Numbered from the stretch's first letter, positions 42,593 through 52,043 are shown. The stretch is 53,597 bases of DNA from CAZMZW01 sp964571135 (GCA_964571135.1 CAZMZW010000011.1:1-53597), one strand, 5' to 3'. Notes: a model not told the origin generated them from the letters alone. Translations and numbers: made by a program.

Positions 42593-44656
42593 ATGAAATC
42601 ATTAAAATTATCTAAAATATTCTCAGTTCTATTGATCTTTGCGCTTCTTTTATTTGTTAATCCCCCTTCAAGCGCTTCCACCGCTCCCCTTTTTATCTCG
42701 CCTTATTCCTGGACTTCCTTAAGCAGCGGAACAGATAGAAGCGTTTACAGCCTGGCAGTCGACGGCAGCCAAAACTTATACGCGGGAGGATTTTTCGCTT
42801 TGGCAGGTGGAATTTCAGCCGACTATATAGCCAAATGGAATGGCACCACCTGGTCAACTCTGGGAAGCGATCATCTAAATGGGGCGGTGCTTGGCCTAGC
42901 AGTCGATAGCAGCGGCAATAATTTGTATGCCGGCGGGCAGTTCACAACCATTGGATCAACGACTTTCAATCGTGTCGCCAAATGGAATGGAAGTTCCTGG
43001 TCAACACTGGCAGATGGTCTTTCAGGTATTGCTGGAGCTTCCGGTTCAGTAGAAGATTTGATCCTTGATAGCAGTAACAACGTATATATCGGCGGAGGTT
43101 TCTCGAGCGCCGGCGGCGGACCAGCCAATAATATTGCCAAATGGGATGGCAGCAACTGGTCTGCCCTGGGCAGCGGAATGGACGATAATGTCGCGTCCAT
43201 GGTTTACGATAACACGAACAACCGTTTATACGCCGCCGGATATTTCCATAATGCGGGTGGAACCCCTGCCAATCACGTTGCCCAATGGAATGGCACCACA
43301 TGGTCAGCCCTGGGTGATGGGACAAATGATGTGATCTATTCACTGGCTTTAGATGGCAGTGGAAACCTGTATGCTGGCGGAGTTTTCACCACAGCAGGCG
43401 GGAATCCCGCCAATCATATTGCTAAATGGAACGGCAGCACCTGGTCAAACCTGGGTGATGGGGCAAATGGTTATGTTTTGACCGTGGCTGTAGATGGCAG
43501 CGGGAATCTATTCGCTGGCGGTCCCTTCTCAATGATTGGTGGAGTTTCTGCCAGCCGCATTGCCAAATGGAACGGCAGTAGCTGGTCGGCGCTAGGATCT
43601 GGAACTTATGGTGCAAGTTGGTATCTGAAACCAAGCGGGGCCAACCTGTATGCGGGGGGAGATTTCACAGCAGCCGGCGGAACGAATGCAAGTCATATTG
43701 CCAAATGGGGGCCAGACACAACCGCACCTCTTGTTTCGGTTTCCTCACCTGCCAACGGGGCTACCATCCAGCCAACCAATACTTTGTTAGTTACTTTTAG
43801 TGAGGACATGAAACACGACGGCTCTACAGGTGCGGCTGATTACACGCGGAATTATCGACTAGTTGAAGCCAAAGGAGATGGTTTTCAAGCTGCCTTTTGC
43901 GCGGATGATGTGGGAGATCAGGATCTCGATATCAGCATTGAAAGTGCCGTGTATAACAATCATGGGGGGAGCGGTCCATTTGAAGTCACACTTGGAATCA
44001 ACGGTGGAGTAGCGCTTCCCAACGGGTCCTACAGGTTGTTCATTTGTGGCGCCACCTCAGTGGAAGATCTGGCTGGTAATGCAATCAATGGCGGTGCATC
44101 AGATTCATTGGTCAATTTCACCGTATTTAAGCAGGCTGGAACTGTATTGCCCCAAACCGGATTTGCACCCGGAGCTATCACTCATTTACCTCCCCAACCG
44201 TTAAGCAAAGCTTATCAAGACCTGGGTGCGATACGGCTCGAAATTCCTTCACTGGGTATTGATGCCCCCATTATCGGTGTGCCAATCTCCAAGGACGGCT
44301 GGGACCTGACCTGGCTGGGCAACCAGGTGGGCTGGCTGGAAGGTACCACTTTCCCCTCCTGGTCTGGTAATTCGGCTCTGACAGCCCATGTGGTGGATAT
44401 CAACGGCCAACCAGGACTGTTCGTCGACCTGGGCAAGCTTTCCTATGGCAAAGAAATCAGTGTGCATGCCTGGGGTCAAAAGTATATTTACCAGGTGCGC
44501 TCGGTTAAAACCTCGGTCAAACCAAATGATGTTAGTATCTTCAAACATCAAACCTATCCATACCTGACATTGATCACCTGCAAGGGATATGATGAAGCCA
44601 AAGATATTTATCTCTGGAGAGTGGTGGTTCAGGCAGTCCAGGTGCGGGTGGAATAG
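42593..44656 (+). CDS. Secreted seven-repeat beta-propeller protein fused to a sortase domain
   Basis: A 687-residue protein with an N-terminal signal (LSKIFSVLLIFALLLFV). Residues about 45-385 contain seven repeats of the form LYAGGxFxxAGGxxAxxIAKWNGxxWSxLG, the number expected for a closed beta-propeller. A Big_5/Ig-like domain (VSVSSPANGATIQPTNTLLV) follows. The C-terminus from about 545 is a sortase with H598 (LTAHVVD), C663 (LITCKGYD) and R675 (LWRVVV), the complete catalytic triad. Sortases normally join surface proteins at sorting signals; here the enzyme itself carries a propeller. I start at the ATG at 42593, as the longer upstream frame lies in repeat sequence. Confidence 0.9.
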   Translation: MKSLKLSKIFSVLLIFALLLFVNPPSSASTAPLFISPYSWTSLSSGTDRSVYSLAVDGSQNLYAGGFFALAGGISADYIAKWNGTTWSTLGSDHLNGAVLGLAVDSSGNNLYAGGQFTTIGSTTFNRVAKWNGSSWSTLADGLSGIAGASGSVEDLILDSSNNVYIGGGFSSAGGGPANNIAKWDGSNWSALGSGMDDNVASMVYDNTNNRLYAAGYFHNAGGTPANHVAQWNGTTWSALGDGTNDVIYSLALDGSGNLYAGGVFTTAGGNPANHIAKWNGSTWSNLGDGANGYVLTVAVDGSGNLFAGGPFSMIGGVSASRIAKWNGSSWSALGSGTYGASWYLKPSGANLYAGGDFTAAGGTNASHIAKWGPDTTAPLVSVSSPANGATIQPTNTLLVTFSEDMKHDGSTGAADYTRNYRLVEAKGDGFQAAFCADDVGDQDLDISIESAVYNNHGGSGPFEVTLGINGGVALPNGSYRLFICGATSVEDLAGNAINGGASDSLVNFTVFKQAGTVLPQTGFAPGAITHLPPQPLSKAYQDLGAIRLEIPSLGIDAPIIGVPISKDGWDLTWLGNQVGWLEGTTFPSWSGNSALTAHVVDINGQPGLFVDLGKLSYGKEISVHAWGQKYIYQVRSVKTSVKPNDVSIFKHQTYPYLTLITCKGYDEAKDIYLWRVVVQAVQVRVE

Positions 44657-44683
44657 ACTAATAAAATTACTATAAAATACAAG

Positions 44684-44716
44684 AAAATCTCTGCCATCAG
44701 GCGGAGATTTTTTATT
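44684..44716 (+). terminator. Intrinsic terminator after the sortase fusion gene
   Basis: AAATCTCtGCC pairs with GGCgGAGATTT around ATCA and is followed by a T run. It lies 28 bases after the stop codon. Confidence 0.85.
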
Positions 44717-44789
44717 AGGCAGGGATAAATGCTTTCCATAATTGTTTACGATCACAAAGACAAAGAAAGAGATCCCCATCCTCGCCCGA

Positions 44790-45125
44790 CATGTGATGCA
44801 AGACGATAATTCGTACCCTGCGCAATGGCACCATGAAGGTGCCATACTTCGGGTATCTCCGCCCTACGCCCATGCGTAGTGCTACGAGGATGCTCCGCGA
44901 TACGCTCAACGACATGACGTTTTGGGCTTCTACCCTCCACAAATGCGCCGTTCCCCATCCGCTCCACGACTTGATGTCGTGGTGCTGCGGGGATCTACGT
45001 CCTCCATTCTTGTAGAGGACTACGAGATAGCGCTATGCCAAGGGTATCTTAGCTCCCCACCTAACCTCCCCTCATGAAGGGGAGGAATGAGAAAGGAGAT
45101 GCTCGCTCTATACTTTGCCAGGGTA
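44790..45125. repeat. Modular hairpin-repeat array I
   Basis: Hairpins ATGGCACC/GGTGCCAT (44825-44845), CTACGC/GCGTAG with CCAT loop (44864-44879), CCACGAC/GTCGTGG (44964-44982) and GTCCTC/GAGGAC (44999-45020). Linkers CTTCGGGTATCTCCGCC, GCTACGAGGATGCTCCGCG, GGGGATCTACG and CTACGAGATAGC. It ends in the CCCCTCATGAAGGGGAGGAA and AGATGCTCGC words shared with H. Confidence 0.88.
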
Positions 45126-45169
45126 GATGGTTAAGAGTGGCACCCCTTAAGTAACATCTGTTGGAATTT

Positions 45170-45565
45170 CTAATGCAAAAAGCTCCAAATCAGGTAAATA
45201 AACACTGCTGCGTAAATGGCAATCCTTATCCCATTGACCACTGCCCAATACGTACCACCTTCCTCCCGTTTCAGAGTGAAAGGCAGGCTGCCATTCCAAT
45301 ACTCACTGGGATTCAGTCCGAATTGGTAGGTGCCTTCATCCGTGCGAACCGTTAGTACATAGGCTTTAGTCCATAGATAAGGCGCACTCAACAGAACCGC
45401 TTCCTTAATTTTTGAAACGGGGATATGCCAATCACCGCATTCCAAGGAATCACTCATCACTTTAAGTATTCCGCGCCTTGCGAATGCCCATTTCAAACCA
45501 ACTTCCACCTTCGTTCCCTCTATTCGGGTCGCTTTAACACTGCATTGATAAAGAACTTCGCTCAT
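45170..45565 (-). CDS. Membrane-anchored hypothetical protein (PH-like)
   Basis: A 131-residue protein. Residues 1-100 form alternating strands (CSVKATRIEGTKVEVGLKWA, WHIPVSKIKEAVLLS, AYVLTVRTDEGTYQFGLNP) like a bacterial PH or GRAM-type domain, and the C-terminus is one membrane helix (IRIAIYAAVFIYLIWSFL). Function unknown; it probably sits at the membrane with the domain in the cytoplasm. Stands alone. Confidence 0.7.
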   Translation of the reverse strand: MSEVLYQCSVKATRIEGTKVEVGLKWAFARRGILKVMSDSLECGDWHIPVSKIKEAVLLSAPYLWTKAYVLTVRTDEGTYQFGLNPSEYWNGSLPFTLKREEGGTYWAVVNGIRIAIYAAVFIYLIWSFLH

Positions 45566-45754
45566 TTTCTTCCCTCCATTTATTTATCTTTGGCTTTAAG
45601 CCAGGGATAAACCAACCCAGGCTTTTGATCATTTAAAAAGGAAACATCGACACTCAGGTACCCGACAAAACCTTTTCAATGATTTTAGCATAGAGGCAAA
45701 TAAGGATTTATCAAAGAGCAGTAAAACAGACTGGGATCCAGGGCGGGTGAGAGT

Positions 45755-45958
45755 AAAAGATGAGATCCTCGCCCTACATGCGGCGAAACAACGACGGCGA
45801 GACGCCATCGTGAGCGTTAAATGCCTGCGAGATGCAGGCTGGAGCTTTTGGGAGGTTGCCTCGAGGACGCCGTCGAGGGCGCAAGGGGATTACCGCCCTC
45901 ACCCATACGTCCTCTTCGAGGGTTTAGGGCGAGGACCTTCTCCGAAGGCTCAGGGCTA
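45755..45958. repeat. Repeat cluster J
   Basis: Carries GATCCTCGCCCTACATGCGG, ACGACGGCGAGACGCCATCG and TGAGCGTTAAATGCC, a GCCTGC/GCAGGC hairpin, CCTCGAGGACGCCGTCGAGG and GGGCGAGGACC. It is a partly rearranged version of cluster H. The rest of the gap (45566-45754 and 45959-46043) has no gene. Confidence 0.75.
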
Positions 45959-46043
45959 GCACAGTTAGCTAACCCATCTTTACGGTGATTAGCAGGGATG
46001 AATTATTGTTCGCGAACACACTTAGAGCAAGTTTAATAGCTGA

Positions 46044-46529
46044 TCAAGGTGATGCCAGCAATGTGTTCAGCTGACCAGAAAATGGATTTCCATTTGCATC
46101 GTGACCCTGATAAGCTATAAACATTCGACCATTTTTTAAATTGGGATCAACCGTTGCCCGTACGAAGCCTGCATACATATTGGTTTGTCCAGGAGAGATA
46201 ATAATGTTTACATCCATCCACCCATCTCCAGAAGACCAAATGCTACCGATTTTGTCAAAATAGTAACAATGGAGTCTCTCGACAGTCGCGCCAACCGCAC
46301 CATTCACACTGAAAGTCACACGATAATCCCAGCGGCAGCCACCCATATTCCAATTTACACATGGGAGCGATACAGGGAGACTGGCAGAAACGTTCGCGGG
46401 CGGTCCCCAGGGTTCAGGCCACGGGGTTTTAGTTACTTTTTTTGAGGCGGATTTTTGACAGGATACGGAGAATAAAAATAATACAAGCAATAAGAATAAT
46501 GGCAAATATTTATTATTGGTTTTCTGCAT
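46044..46529 (-). CDS. Putative secreted lipoprotein of unknown function
   Basis: A 161-residue protein with a lipoprotein signal (LFLLLVLFLFSVSC, Cys near residue 24). The mature region has a Pro/Trp-rich segment (KTPWPEPWGPPANV) and a beta-sandwich-like body with two disulfide-capable cysteines (PCVNWNMGGCRWDYRVTFSV). I do not recognise a family. It stands alone on the minus strand. Confidence 0.7.
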   Translation of the reverse strand: MQKTNNKYLPLFLLLVLFLFSVSCQKSASKKVTKTPWPEPWGPPANVSASLPVSLPCVNWNMGGCRWDYRVTFSVNGAVGATVERLHCYYFDKIGSIWSSGDGWMDVNIIISPGQTNMYAGFVRATVDPNLKNGRMFIAYQGHDANGNPFSGQLNTLLASP

Positions 46530-46669
46530 AACCGACCTGTATTACTTAATGATCAACAGATTATACATAAATTGCTAAAATTATTTGGGAGAATGCCACC
46601 TATATGATAAGCATTAGGTTTGCAATGACAGAAACCGCGTCCCTACAGGATGATATGTGATCATAAATA

Positions 46670-46800
46670 AAAGATCCCCACCTTACCTCCCCCTAAAAGT
46701 GGGGAGGAATGAGAAAGGGGATCCGAACCCTATGCTTCGGTCAGGCGACCTTGGGGAAGTACGACGTCGAGACGCCGTGCAAGGCGTTTTCCACAAGCGA
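46670..46800. repeat. Repeat cluster K
   Basis: Carries CTCCCCCTAAAAGTGGGGAG, GAATGAGAAAGGGGATCC, CCCTATGCTTCGGTCAGGCG and ACGACGTCGAGACGCCGTGC, a diverged version of the cluster H order. The rest of 46530-46863 shows no gene. Confidence 0.7.
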
Positions 46801-46863
46801 TGTGTCCAGATGACCAGATATGTTCCAGTCAACAATTTTGCGTGAAAACAGAATGAATTGCCT

Positions 46864-47496
46864 TTACTTCTTCCAGAATTCCCACCATTTCCTGGCGGGT
46901 TCAACCGCGATGGAATTTCCCGTATCGGCTGAGTGTGATATTCCTCCCGCAACCCCCAAATTGACCTCCGCTATAGAAACCGAACCGGTACCTGGCGGCT
47001 GGAATGCCTTATTCTGCCACCAATGCATTGCATAAGTGTGAGTTTTTTCACGGTCAACACCAAACATGGAAATGCAATTTTCACATACCATCCAGGCCGT
47101 TCGCTGGCCTGCCATTGTATTAACCACACTCGCTCGCAGGAGCGGGTTACGGCAGAAGTCTTCATAGGATAAAACCCCCAGGGATACCATTTGACCCTGA
47201 TGAAATTGATAGTAGTGCCGCCAATACCTGGGAGTGCTGACCACTTCCCGGGTGGTGAGCAAATAGCCATTCGGACTGGTGACCTTCCCATTACAGGTAT
47301 CACATACCCCCGATTCCATGCGTGAGAGAACCTCCTCATTCTGCCGAACCAGGTCCGGTTTCACCTTTTCTTCATAGACCCCAATGAGAAATTTCTCCTG
47401 GCAGCCACCCGGCTTGCAGAAGAAACGGCCGTCGGTCAGTTCCAGACCGTCTTTCTCGTCAACTGAGTTTCCGCAAGAGGTACATGTTCTTTTCAC
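46864..47496 (-). CDS. Zinc-ribbon protein of unknown function
   Basis: A 210-residue protein with an N-terminal zinc ribbon (CTSCGNSVDEKDG, and CKPGGCQ), a second CDTCNGKV pair near 68, and CENCISMFG near 134. The last 15 residues are basic and Trp-rich (EPARKWWEFWKK). Likely binds zinc at two or three sites. Family not recognised. It lies 34 bases downstream of another zinc-ribbon gene on the same strand, so the two probably form a small operon. Confidence 0.72.
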   Translation of the reverse strand: MKRTCTSCGNSVDEKDGLELTDGRFFCKPGGCQEKFLIGVYEEKVKPDLVRQNEEVLSRMESGVCDTCNGKVTSPNGYLLTTREVVSTPRYWRHYYQFHQGQMVSLGVLSYEDFCRNPLLRASVVNTMAGQRTAWMVCENCISMFGVDREKTHTYAMHWWQNKAFQPPGTGSVSIAEVNLGVAGGISHSADTGNSIAVEPARKWWEFWKK

Positions 47497-47530
47497 AGTA
47501 TCCCTCCCTTAGCGAAGCAAATGCGGCTAA

Positions 47531-47776
47531 TCAGGCTGCCCGCATCAACGGACCGAGCTGGTATTTCCCACAGCCCGGGCATTTGGGACCCTGGGTGCTG
47601 AAATTGTGACAATAAAGGCAGTAGGCCTTGCCGCAGCCCGCACATTCCGTACCTACGTACGCCACCACTCCCATAACCTTACGCGGGCTGATCGGTACCG
47701 GTTTGCCACAGGAGGCACAAACAGGCGCAGGCATGGTTTGCTTTTTTCTGCCCAGGAGACTATCCAGTATTCCCAT
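47531..47776 (-). CDS. Small zinc-ribbon protein
   Basis: An 81-residue protein beginning MGILDSLLGRKKQTMPAPVC, with four CxxC pairs (CASCGK, CAGCGK, CLYCHN, CPGCGK) that should bind two zinc ions. I chose the ATG at 47776 because AAAGGAGG lies 6 bases before it. The amphipathic start resembles a membrane- or partner-docking helix. Function unknown; its partner is the downstream 210-residue zinc-ribbon protein. Confidence 0.75.
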   Translation of the reverse strand: MGILDSLLGRKKQTMPAPVCASCGKPVPISPRKVMGVVAYVGTECAGCGKAYCLYCHNFSTQGPKCPGCGKYQLGPLMRAA

Positions 47777-48048
47777 GATTTCCTCCTTTGTATTACAAAA
47801 ACAGCATAGCACGGAGATCGGGAGAATTCAATACCTGCAATAAGCAGCATTTCCTGTTTTAAGGTGGGTTTCAGGTGCAAACGTCGTAATATTCCATTTA
47901 CGGGGGAAGATTGGGCGGGTAGTACGCAGCCGCTGCCTGCGTTTAAAAATGAATTTCATTCCCAATCGGTTTGCATTCAAAAAATCCGCGTACTATAATC
48001 ATTATGAGCTTGAAGAACAATTAAAAAAATCAACCAAAGGAGTCACCC

Positions 48049-48813
48049 ATGACGGTCCACCTGTACCTGTCGCTGATCCCTGAAGCGCTGATCGCCTCCA
48101 TGCTCGCCCCCGAGGATTTTGGCAGTTATTATGCCGTCGGTTCAAAAAAGAAATCACGCGGGCAGGCAATTTTCTTTGAGATCGATCCTGCTCTTAAGAC
48201 AAAATATTTTCACCTCGAGGAAGCCATGCGCCGCTGCGTTGCGCATGAGGATGGTTCACCCAAACGCTCCATCTATCTATCCGTTTACCGGGTATTGGAA
48301 AACGTGCCCCTGTCTGCGCTGGGAAGATTGTACCTGGTCACCCAGGATGGACGCACACTGGGAATTGAGAAAAGCCGGGAAATGCCAGGCGAGGAAAAGG
48401 GGCTGCACCTATACCGCGAGATCGCCCCGGTGCCGCCGCTGGTAGTGAGCACGCTGGCGCCTCAAGCGTTCTACGAACTAATTGTCCGCAATCCAACCAG
48501 CCTGATCAAAATCCCCGCTGTATGCTTTGTGGAACTGCGCCTCGGACAGTTAGCGGATGATCCGCAGAATGGTGATGTGTGCGATCTGCCCTACGAGAAT
48601 ATCGATCACATGCGCAACTGCCTGTTGGAAATGCGCGATAAACCCATTCATACCAAAATGGTGGACCGGCTCCCACCCAGCGTCATTCCTTATCGCACCA
48701 TTAAGAATGGTGTGTATGTGGGCAATGCCGAGCGATTGATGTACTATTCCCTGCCGCTCTGGGATGATCTAAAAAAGACCAATTATGCCTGGTGGCGCTC
48801 AGCCGGAATGTAA
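48049..48813 (+). CDS. Conserved hypothetical protein of 254 residues
   Basis: A soluble, mixed alpha/beta protein with no signal peptide or membrane helix. The first half reads VHLYLSLIPEALIASMLAPE and then GSYYAVGSKKKSRGQAIFFE, the second VLENVPLSALGRLYLVTQDG. No catalytic motif is recognisable. Strong ribosome binding site AAAGGAG before the ATG. It is a single-gene unit ending in a terminator, upstream of the pyrophosphatase. Confidence 0.75.
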   Translation: MTVHLYLSLIPEALIASMLAPEDFGSYYAVGSKKKSRGQAIFFEIDPALKTKYFHLEEAMRRCVAHEDGSPKRSIYLSVYRVLENVPLSALGRLYLVTQDGRTLGIEKSREMPGEEKGLHLYREIAPVPPLVVSTLAPQAFYELIVRNPTSLIKIPAVCFVELRLGQLADDPQNGDVCDLPYENIDHMRNCLLEMRDKPIHTKMVDRLPPSVIPYRTIKNGVYVGNAERLMYYSLPLWDDLKKTNYAWWRSAGM

Positions 48814-48840
48814 TTAATAAAATCACCCCTATTTAAGCTT

Positions 48841-48877
48841 TACTCCCACTGATTGCATGCCAGTGGGAGTATAATTT
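48841..48877 (+). terminator. Intrinsic terminator
   Basis: TACTCCCACTG pairs with CAGTGGGAGTA around a nine-base loop and is followed by TAATTTT. It ends the 254-residue gene and precedes the pyrophosphatase gene. Confidence 0.85.
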
Positions 48878-48914
48878 TGCGCATTACGTTTGAATCAGGA
48901 TCAGGAGGATCATT

Positions 48915-50990
48915 ATGTCTACCACATGGCTGTTAATCGCTATCTTTGCAGGCGCCCTTTCATTGGGGGTGGCAATGTACCTATTCTTTTGGGTGAAACG
49001 GCAGGACGCCGGCACAGAAAGAGCCCGGGAGGTTGCCCGCTGGATCCGGGAAGGGTCCTCCGCTTACTTAAAAAAACTGTATAAGGCGCTAACCCTGGTA
49101 GCCTTGGTGATCGCTGTCATTATCGCGCTAGTGTTCAGCTTTGACCTGGCGAATTTTGGCAGCGGCCACGCGGTGGTCAATCCCATCCTCGGATTGGAAA
49201 TGGCACTGGCTTTTATCAGCGGCGCCATCTGTTCCGCATTGGCCGGCTACATGGGCATGAGCGTGGCGGTGGAAGCCAATGTCCGCAGCGCCACCGGTGC
49301 CAGCCAGTCCATTAATCGCGCTTTTCGGGTGGCTTTCTATGCCGGGGCGGTGATGGGATTGGCAATGGTAGGTGTGGCAATTATTGGGATGAGCGTCATT
49401 TATTTATGGACGCGTAACCCGGAAGTGGTGCTGGGTTTCAGTTTTGGAGCATCCACTCTGGCTTTATTAGCCAAAGCTGGCGGCGGCATCTTCACCAAGA
49501 CGGCTGATATTGCCGCCGACCTGGTGGGCAAAGTGGAAGTGGGCATCCCTGAGGATGACCCACGCAACCCGGCCGTGGTGGCAGATAATGTTGGTGATAA
49601 TGTCGGTGATGTGGCCGGCATGGGCGCGGATATTTTTGATAGTTACGTGGCCAGCGCGGTGGCGGTCATGCTGCTTGGCGTTTCTTTTTCCACGGCAGCG
49701 CAGGATAAATACATCGTCTTCCCCCTCATCCTGTGTGCGTTCGGCATTGCCGCCTCGCTGCTGGGAATCCAGTTTGTGCGGGTGGGCAAGGATGGCGATC
49801 CGGGTGCAGCCCTCAACCGCGGCACGATCATTACCTGCATCCTCTTTGCGGGATTTGTGATCGGGTTGGTGCTGCTTGGCGGGTATGATCTATCCATTTT
49901 GTGGTCCACCCTGGTTGGGCTGGTCACCGGCATTGTGGTCGGCTTCACCTCAGACTATTTCACTTCAGATTCCAAAAAACCCGTCAGGGAAACAGCCAGA
50001 GTTTCCGGCTCCGGTGCAGCGATGACCATCATCACCGGATTCAGTTACGGGTTGATCAGCGTGGTCCCACCGGTGATTGCCGTAGTGGTGGCCATCCTGA
50101 TTTCCTATAACCTGGCTGAAGCATCCGGGGTCATCTCGGGTGTCTATGGCATCGGGATCAGCGCAGTGGGCATGCTGGCAGTGAGCGGCATGATCGTTTC
50201 GGCGGACGCCTATGGACCCATTGTGGATAATGCGCGCGGTATTGCGGAGATGGCAGGCATGTCACATGAGGTGATCGAACGGGCGGATGTGCTGGATTCA
50301 GCCGGAAACACCGCCAAAGCCATCACCAAGGGCTTTGCCATCAGTGCGGCGGCATTGACCGTACTGGCGCTTTTCGCTGCTTATGCCGAGGTATTAGCAG
50401 CGCGCGGAATGATCCTGGATATCAGTTTGCGAAACCCGCTGGTCGTTGCCGGAGTACTGCTGGGCGCGATGACACCGCCGCTATTCAGCGCACTGACTAT
50501 GCTTTCAGTCACCCATAATGCATTCGATATGATCGAAGAGATTCGCCGCCAATTCAAGGAACATCCAGGCATCCTGGTAGGGACGGAACTACCAGATTAC
50601 AACACCTGCGTAGGTCTGGCAGCCCAGGGTGCGCTTTCCTCGTTGGTCTTACCAGCACTCCTGGCGGTTGTGCTGCCATTGGTAGTGGGGTTTATCCTGG
50701 GTCCAAACGCTTTAGGTGGATTCTTAGGCGGCAGTATTTTCACCGGTGTGATCTTTGCATTGTTGATGTCCAATGCAGGCGGGTTATGGGATAATGCCAA
50801 GAAACTTATTGAATCGGGCGAGTTCGGTGGTCCTGGCTCAGAGGCGCATAAAGCCGGGGTGGTGGGTGATACAGTCGGTGATCCGTTCAAAGATACCGCC
50901 GGACCTTCTTTGAATACGCTAATTACCGTGATGTCCCTGGTTTCTTCCCTATTTGCCCCCGTCATTGCGGCTTTTTATCTATTCAAATGA
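48915..50990 (+). CDS. hppA: Membrane-bound proton-translocating pyrophosphatase, K+-independent type
   Basis: A 691-residue protein with about 16 membrane helices. The pyrophosphate site is ADLVGKVEVGIPEDDPRNPA (residues about 199-218) followed by the NVGDNVGDVAGMGADIFDSY motif, and the C-terminal PPi site by GDTVGDPFKDTAGPSLN. It couples PPi hydrolysis to proton export. The determinant around residue 460 reads GNTAKAITKG, with Lys and Thr at the positions that mark K+-independent pumps (Ala/Gly in K+-dependent ones). AGGAGG precedes the ATG. Useful for energy conservation in anaerobes. Stands alone and ends in a strong terminator. Confidence 0.96.
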   Translation: MSTTWLLIAIFAGALSLGVAMYLFFWVKRQDAGTERAREVARWIREGSSAYLKKLYKALTLVALVIAVIIALVFSFDLANFGSGHAVVNPILGLEMALAFISGAICSALAGYMGMSVAVEANVRSATGASQSINRAFRVAFYAGAVMGLAMVGVAIIGMSVIYLWTRNPEVVLGFSFGASTLALLAKAGGGIFTKTADIAADLVGKVEVGIPEDDPRNPAVVADNVGDNVGDVAGMGADIFDSYVASAVAVMLLGVSFSTAAQDKYIVFPLILCAFGIAASLLGIQFVRVGKDGDPGAALNRGTIITCILFAGFVIGLVLLGGYDLSILWSTLVGLVTGIVVGFTSDYFTSDSKKPVRETARVSGSGAAMTIITGFSYGLISVVPPVIAVVVAILISYNLAEASGVISGVYGIGISAVGMLAVSGMIVSADAYGPIVDNARGIAEMAGMSHEVIERADVLDSAGNTAKAITKGFAISAAALTVLALFAAYAEVLAARGMILDISLRNPLVVAGVLLGAMTPPLFSALTMLSVTHNAFDMIEEIRRQFKEHPGILVGTELPDYNTCVGLAAQGALSSLVLPALLAVVLPLVVGFILGPNALGGFLGGSIFTGVIFALLMSNAGGLWDNAKKLIESGEFGGPGSEAHKAGVVGDTVGDPFKDTAGPSLNTLITVMSLVSSLFAPVIAAFYLFK

Positions 50991-51032
50991 TAGATAGAAT
51001 ATTCAAGCCATAGCGATAATAATTTTTTAAGT

Positions 51033-51069
51033 AAACGTCAGGCACTTTTTTAAGTGCCTGACGTTTTTT
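51033..51069 (+). terminator. Strong intrinsic terminator of hppA
   Basis: A perfect 15-bp stem (AAACGTCAGGCACTT with its complement) closes a TTTT loop and is followed by further T residues. The symmetric flanks suggest it may also work on the other strand. Confidence 0.93.
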
Positions 51070-51244
51070 ATTTTGCGAAGATTATCCGTGTATTGCGACA
51101 AATTTATATCTTTTGCAGACACACAACGAAGATGTCCTATTTCAGAGATCTCCCCTTGCGGGGATGAAGGGTATCCCATTCCAGGAGTGTAGGTAGGATT
51201 CAAGGTTGGAGTTCCAGCCGCGAAGCGACTGCTGCAGAGGATTC

Positions 51245-51361
51245 CTAGTTGGATGGCGAGCGGATCAGAATATCATCAATGGTGTACGTGGCAGTAGCAC
51301 CTTCCGCCTGGGTCATCGCCAGAGAAATGATTGAGCCAGAAATTGAAGCATTTGAGCCTTT
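51245..51361 (-). pseudogene. C-terminal fragment of a secreted or carbohydrate-binding protein
   Basis: The minus strand reads KGSNASISGSIISLAMTQAE then GATATYTIDDILIRSPSN and a stop at 51245-51247. The YTIDDILI pattern is the typical last strand of jelly-roll carbohydrate-binding modules or LamG-like domains. Upstream the frame is closed at once by stops, so only about 37 codons remain. Sequence from 51070 to 51244 shows a few repeat words but no gene. Confidence 0.5.
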
Positions 51362-51419
51362 CTTTAATAATCAGAAATGACTTTTTTTAACCTCAATAAT
51401 TTAGCATTATTCGATCATT

Positions 51420-51923
51420 CTAGAATGGTTTCATCACCATCAGGAAGACAATCACCGCAATCACAGCCAATCCATAAATTTCCACAGCTCTGGCAGTTTT
51501 ATCTGCAAAAGCAGCCTGCAGATCCTGGGTTACCCTGCCTTCCCTCAAAGCTTCATCCAGCTTTTTAATTACCAACTTCTCATGGGGCACATCAACCAAC
51601 ATAATAAACGGATACCTGCTGATAAATAGGACAAGGGAAACGAGCAGCCAATTTACGTTTCCCCCCTGTAGGAATCCCAGGATTGGCACATTTTCCTTCC
51701 AGGCAGCAAACAACCCAGCAAAAAACAAAATCGCTTCACCAGGCAGGATAAAGTATTTTTCAAATTTCAATCCCAAGGTCATCAACCCCTTGACCACTTT
51801 CACGTCCTTTTCCCTGGCTGCATGGGTGACTGTAAGATAGTAACCCACAACCCCGATGATAAACATCATAGCGGTTGTGATATGAATCCATTCCAAAAGC
51901 AGAGCAATTTTATCTTCTTCCAT
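51420..51923 (-). CDS. DUF2269-family membrane protein
   Basis: A 167-residue protein with four helices: LLEWIHITTAMMFIIGVVGYYL, FEKYFILPGEAILFFAGLFA, VNWLLVSLVLFISRYPFIM and IYGLAVIAVIVFLMV. The conserved His in EWIHITTAMMF and the layout match DUF2269, a small membrane family of unknown function. AAGGAGA precedes the ATG. Stands alone. Confidence 0.8.
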   Translation of the reverse strand: MEEDKIALLLEWIHITTAMMFIIGVVGYYLTVTHAAREKDVKVVKGLMTLGLKFEKYFILPGEAILFFAGLFAAWKENVPILGFLQGGNVNWLLVSLVLFISRYPFIMLVDVPHEKLVIKKLDEALREGRVTQDLQAAFADKTARAVEIYGLAVIAVIVFLMVMKPF

Positions 51924-52007
51924 TCTTATCTCCTTTCTCTAACCTCAACCATTGTAAGAATAAATTCCCTGGATATTTATTAACAATGTGAATGATTTAA
52001 TTTCATC

Positions 52008-52043
52008 AAAAAAAGAGCAGCCGGTCAGGGTTGCTCTTTTTTT
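52008..52043 (-). terminator. Intrinsic terminator of the small barrel-protein gene
   Basis: AAAAAAAGAGCA pairs with TGCTCTTTTTTT around a 12-base loop, giving a U tail on either strand. It lies 22 bases beyond the stop of the 52065-52334 gene. Confidence 0.8.

Noticed and set aside
30262..46800. CRISPR array suggested by regular repeated blocks in several gaps
   Set aside because: The repeats are hairpins with changing stems and uneven spacing, without constant direct repeats and unique equal-length spacers, and no cas gene is present.
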